9,804 bases of DNA from an uncultured Chloroflexota bacterium. Lineage in GTDB: Bacteria; Chloroflexota; Anaerolineae; Aggregatilineales; Phototrophicaceae. The translations under genes were made by a program, and so were the position numbers. The notes beneath the pieces were generated by a model. The model worked only from the letters and a program-made list of their open reading frames with translations. It made no database searches and had not been told where the DNA came from. The stretch is from the NCBI GenBank assembly GCA_937988705.1, contig CALKIA010000576.1, positions 1 through 9,804 on the forward strand, read 5' to 3'. This document shows, in pieces, positions 6,954 to 9,804 of the stretch (the stretch's first letter is position 1; each line of letters starts with the position of its first letter).

Positions 6954-7985
6954 ATGACTCTTTCCATGGTCGAAGTTGCTTACCGTTTGTTGAAAGAAGC
7001 TGGAACGGCTCAACACTACAACGACCTAGTCAGATCTGCAGTTACGCGTGGTCTCATCAATACTCAAGGACTTACACCCGAAAAGTCACTGGTTGCGGCG
7101 ATTTCGCGGGAGAATTCACAGAGACTACAACGCGGCGAATCATTGCGCTTTGACTCACTTGGGGATGGCTACTATGGCTTACTTGAATGGAAACCCCTTG
7201 GCATTGAACGACGTATCCAAGAACTAAATCGGCAAACGCGTCAAGAACTCCATGATAGAATCTCGAAAATGCCACCAGCATTGTTCGAAAAGCTAATTGG
7301 CGAACTCCTAATTGCTCTCGGATTCGATGATAATACCGTGCAAGTCACTGGGCGCTCTGGTGATGGAGGAATTGATGTGGTTGGTGTGATGGATATCGAG
7401 GGAGTCACGCGTATTGATGTTGCGGTACAAGTAAAGCGTGTTGCTCGAAACATTGTTCCCGAGAAAATTCGCGCCCTGCGTGGATCTTTGATGCCTAATC
7501 AGCGCGGAATATTCATTACTACAAGTGACTTTACATCATTGGCGGAACAAGAATCCCAATCTGCTGGCAAAGTCCCGATCAGCTTGGTAAACGGAGAACA
7601 ACTACTCGATCTTCTCTTCAGACATCAGATTGGAGTCGTGAGTCAGCAACACACTGTTTATGAACTTGCCGCAGACTATTGGGCAGAGATACCAACTGCA
7701 ACACCCACAATGACTTCGATACAGAATAATCGAACATCATCGAAACAAATTCGCATCGAGTATCCGCTTGCCATCTTTGCACGCTATCACGGAGCACAGA
7801 TTGAGGCGATGCTGATAGAGGATGGTCAAGTTATAATAGGTAATGAGAACTATGGGTCTGTGTCATCTGCAGGAATGGCAGTGACTGGTTGGAAAAGCTG
7901 TAATGGTTGGCGCTTCTGGTTATTCACAAGCCCCATCGACGGTCGCGAATATCTTGTTGATGTACTGAGAAGACCAGATAATTGA
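6954..7985 (+). CDS. Restriction-type nuclease with HARE-HTH, Mrr and RAMA domains
   Basis: Predicted DNA endonuclease of 343 residues, probably acting on modified or foreign DNA. Three parts are seen. Residues 1-80 fit a HARE-HTH winged-helix domain (VEVAYRLLKEAG, then DGYYGLLEW). Residues about 108-225 are an Mrr-type PD-(D/E)xK nuclease: FEKLIGELL with Glu 117, GRSGDGGIDVVG with Asp 141, and QVKR with Gln 159 and Lys 161, so the catalytic set is complete. Residues about 268-326 resemble a RAMA domain: a DG turn at 290-291, NYGSVSSAGMAVTG at 299-312, and NGWRFW at 317-322. HARE-HTH and RAMA have both been linked to modified-DNA recognition. An AGGA ribosome site lies 7 bases before the ATG. 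Sampled 60-base lines are 42-50% GC, against 58-60% in neighbours, which suggests transfer. No methyltransferase gene is adjacent, so a solitary type IV-like role is favoured. It sits between a terminator and carbamate kinase. Confidence 0.85.
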   Translation: MTLSMVEVAYRLLKEAGTAQHYNDLVRSAVTRGLINTQGLTPEKSLVAAISRENSQRLQRGESLRFDSLGDGYYGLLEWKPLGIERRIQELNRQTRQELHDRISKMPPALFEKLIGELLIALGFDDNTVQVTGRSGDGGIDVVGVMDIEGVTRIDVAVQVKRVARNIVPEKIRALRGSLMPNQRGIFITTSDFTSLAEQESQSAGKVPISLVNGEQLLDLLFRHQIGVVSQQHTVYELAADYWAEIPTATPTMTSIQNNRTSSKQIRIEYPLAIFARYHGAQIEAMLIEDGQVIIGNENYGSVSSAGMAVTGWKSCNGWRFWLFTSPIDGREYLVDVLRRPDN

Positions 7986-8016
7986 TAAGTATTTTAGGCA
8001 AACAAAGGCAGGTTAT

Positions 8017-8961
8017 ATGGTTGGTAAATTAGCGGCGGTTGCCATCGGTGGCAACTCGTTGATTCTTGACCCGAAACGGCCGGATGTCTCCCATCAGTGG
8101 GAAGCGGTCGATGAGACGTGCAGCCATATCGCGCAGATGATCGCCGAAGGCTGGAACGTGATCGTCACGCACGGGAACGGCCCGCAGGTCGGCTATATTC
8201 TGCGCCGCTCCGAACTGGCCGCGCATGAAGTCCACACCACGCCGCTGGATTTGATCGTCGCAGATACGCAGGGCGCGATCGGCTATATGCTCCAGCAGTC
8301 ACTGGATAACGCGCTCCGTCGGTTGGGCATCAACCGCACCATCCTGACGGTCGTCACGCAGGTACGCGTCGATCCCGACGATCCGGCGTTTAAAAAGCCG
8401 ACCAAACCCATCGGCGGCTTCATGACCGAAGAGGATGCACGAAAGTATGAGGCCGAAGGCTGGAGCGTGATGGAAGATGCGGGACGCGGATGGCGGCGCG
8501 TCGTCGCTTCGCCGAAGCCGCTGGCGATTCAGGAAATCAACGCCATTCGGGCGCTGATCATGAATGACTATGTAGTAGTCGCCGTGGGCGGTGGTGGAAT
8601 CCCCGTTACGCGCAACGAGCAAGGCGAATTGAAAGGCACCTACGCGGTCATTGACAAAGATCGCGCCAGCAGCTTGATCGCACAGACCCTCCGGGCTGAC
8701 CTGTTCATCATCTCGACAGGCGTGGAGAAGGTTGCGCTCAACTACAACAAGCCGAATATGCAGGTGCTCGACCAGATGACGCTGACGGAAGCGCGGCGCT
8801 ACATGGAAGAAGGGCACTTTGCGCCAGGGAGTATGCTCCCGAAGATCGAAGCCGCCGTCGAATTTGTGCGCATGGGCGGCCCACAGGCGATCATCACCGA
8901 TCCGCCGAATCTCGCGCGGGCGCTGCGGGGTGAAACCGGTACGCGCATCCTACCAGGGTAA
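8017..8961 (+). CDS. arcC: Carbamate kinase
   Basis: Cytosolic amino-acid-kinase-fold enzyme, 314 residues, catalysing carbamoyl phosphate + ADP to ATP + carbamate, the energy-yielding last step after YgeW. Seen: AIGGNSLI at 9-16, THGNGPQVG at 51-59 (phosphate-binding), LDLIVADTQGAIGYM at 77-91, the KKPTKPIGGFM segment at 126-136 found in carbamate kinases, RRVVASPKP at 160-168, VGGGGIPV at 190-197, VIDKDRASSLIA at 211-222 with the conserved Lys-Asp pair, and STGVEKVALNYNKP at 233-246 for nucleotide binding. Length and motifs are complete. It corresponds to YqeA/ArcC of purine and arginine-deiminase clusters; no arginine deiminase is visible, and YgeW is nearby, so the purine role is preferred. 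AAAGG at 8004-8008 lies 8 bases before the ATG. It is separated from ygeW by the terminator and the nuclease gene, so read-through or an unseen promoter in 7986-8016 must supply its transcript. The following gene starts 4 bases after its stop. Confidence 0.96.
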   Translation: MVGKLAAVAIGGNSLILDPKRPDVSHQWEAVDETCSHIAQMIAEGWNVIVTHGNGPQVGYILRRSELAAHEVHTTPLDLIVADTQGAIGYMLQQSLDNALRRLGINRTILTVVTQVRVDPDDPAFKKPTKPIGGFMTEEDARKYEAEGWSVMEDAGRGWRRVVASPKPLAIQEINAIRALIMNDYVVVAVGGGGIPVTRNEQGELKGTYAVIDKDRASSLIAQTLRADLFIISTGVEKVALNYNKPNMQVLDQMTLTEARRYMEEGHFAPGSMLPKIEAAVEFVRMGGPQAIITDPPNLARALRGETGTRILPG

Positions 8962-8965
8962 GTGC

Positions 8966-9804
8966 ATGGCAAATGTTTTGAAACTCAAGTGCAGTGTTTG
9001 CGACCGCGAATACGGCCCGAACGAAGTGCAATATACGTGCCCGGTGTGCGGCGATGTCGGCACGCTGGACGTGCTCTACGACTACGAACACCTGCGTGCC
9101 ACACTGGAACGGGATACGCCGCGTTCCGAGCGTTCGATGTGGCGCTACCGTGATCTGCTGCCGTTGAAGCCGGAATCGAGCGTGCCGCCGCTGCGCGTGG
9201 GCGGGACGCCGCTGTTTCAGTCACCACGCCTTGCCGCTGATCTCGGCATTGGCGAAGCATGGCTCAAAGATGACGGGGCGAACCCGACCGGATCGCTGAA
9301 AGACCGGGCGAGCGCGTTGATCATTGCGCGGGCGCTCGAAGCGGGCATCGACACAGTGAGCACAGCCAGCACGGGCAACGCGGCGGCGGCGCTTTCCGGA
9401 GTCGGCGCATCCGTGCAAAGTGGCAAGATGCGGATCATCATTTTTGTGCCGGCGGCTGCGCCCGAAGCGAAGATCGCACAGCTTTTGGTCTATGGCGCGG
9501 AAGTGATTCTGGTCGAAGGCACGTACGATCAGGCGTTTGACCTGTGCAAAGACGTGTGTCTGGAACAGGGTTGGTACTGCCGCAACACTGGCATGAATCC
9601 GTATACCGCGGAAGGCAAGAAGACTGTCGCCTACGAGATCGCTGAAGGTTTCGGCTGGAATGTGCCCGATGTGGTTGCGGTCGGGGTGGGGGATGGCAAT
9701 ATTATCGCCGGGGTGTACAAAGGTTTCTATGATCTGCTTCAGTTAGGGTGGATACAGCGGATTCCGCGCCTGATCGGTGTACAAGCATTGGGAAGTTCAC
9801 CCCT
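8966..9804 (+). CDS. thrC: Threonine-synthase-like PLP enzyme, cut off by the window end
   Basis: The first 279 residues of a pyridoxal-phosphate fold-type II enzyme are visible; the frame stays open to the window edge, so the C-terminus is missing. Seen: an N-terminal zinc-ribbon with two CxxC pairs (C9/C12 and C25/C28), typical of one class of threonine synthases, then GGTPLF at 79-84, NPTGSLKDRA at 106-115 with Schiff-base Lys 112, the phosphate-side STGNAAA at 135-141, and VGVGDGNIIAGVYKG at 239-253. Threonine synthase converts O-phosphohomoserine to threonine. The start at ATG 8966 follows the carbamate kinase stop by 4 bases, with AGGG at 8955-8958 as ribosome site, so the two are probably coupled. 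No other threonine-pathway gene is visible, and in related clusters a different PLP enzyme, YgeX, stands near YgeW. A lyase acting on diaminopropionate or a similar amino acid is therefore an alternative (inference). Confidence 0.88.
   Translation, partial: MANVLKLKCSVCDREYGPNEVQYTCPVCGDVGTLDVLYDYEHLRATLERDTPRSERSMWRYRDLLPLKPESSVPPLRVGGTPLFQSPRLAADLGIGEAWLKDDGANPTGSLKDRASALIIARALEAGIDTVSTASTGNAAAALSGVGASVQSGKMRIIIFVPAAAPEAKIAQLLVYGAEVILVEGTYDQAFDLCKDVCLEQGWYCRNTGMNPYTAEGKKTVAYEIAEGFGWNVPDVVAVGVGDGNIIAGVYKGFYDLLQLGWIQRIPRLIGVQALGSSP

Noticed and set aside
7832..7839. TATAAT-like sequence inside the nuclease gene as a promoter for carbamate kinase
   Set aside because: It lies about 180 bases before the carbamate kinase start, within AT-rich coding sequence, with no matching -35 noticed; chance is the simpler explanation.
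6857..8016. Insertion-sequence or integrase-driven mobile element around the nuclease gene
   Set aside because: No transposase or integrase, no tRNA attachment site, and no matching direct or inverted repeats found at both ends; only composition suggests transfer.

Overview
The window carries nine genes, all on the + strand and tightly packed, in moderately GC-rich DNA. No rRNA, tRNA, CRISPR array or transposase was seen. Gene content and style (GC-rich short-gap operon, a zinc-ribbon threonine-synthase-like enzyme next to YgeW/YgeY/carbamate kinase, deaminases of the 8-oxoguanine deaminase type) suggest a free-living bacterium. Chloroflexota (Anaerolineae-like) is my best guess, but it rests on protein resemblance from memory and not on a search.

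Layout: folD (110-997) comes first. After a 62-base gap follows a run of almost contiguous genes: an 8-oxoguanine/guanine-type deaminase (1060-2412), adenine deaminase ade (2420-4126), an unrecognised 166-residue protein (4148-4648), the M20 hydrolase ygeY (4649-5842) and the knotted carbamoyltransferase ygeW (5876-6856). A strong hairpin that looks like an intrinsic terminator lies just after ygeW (6880-6910). Then comes an AT-richer gene for a three-domain restriction-type nuclease, HARE-HTH + Mrr + RAMA (6954-7985). After it the metabolic set resumes with carbamate kinase (8017-8961) and a threonine-synthase-like PLP enzyme (8966 to beyond the window end).

Working model: the metabolic genes form an anaerobic-style purine salvage/degradation module related to the ygeW-ygeX-ygeY-arcC(yqeA)-ssnA cluster known from enterobacteria and gut anaerobes. 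The two amidohydrolases would deaminate adenine and guanine or 8-oxoguanine. After ring opening (enzymes not in this window), YgeY and YgeW would process the carbamoylated product, and carbamate kinase would turn carbamoyl phosphate into ATP, ammonia and CO2. FolD could handle one-carbon units released from the purine ring. The usual cluster partner YgeX (diaminopropionate ammonia-lyase) is not seen. A different fold-type II PLP enzyme, of threonine synthase type, occupies a nearby place, and the small unknown protein sits translationally coupled to ygeY.

The points most worth a second look are the nuclease gene lodged inside the metabolic run, the unknown coupled protein, the threonine-synthase-like enzyme as a possible YgeX stand-in, and the short form of YgeW.
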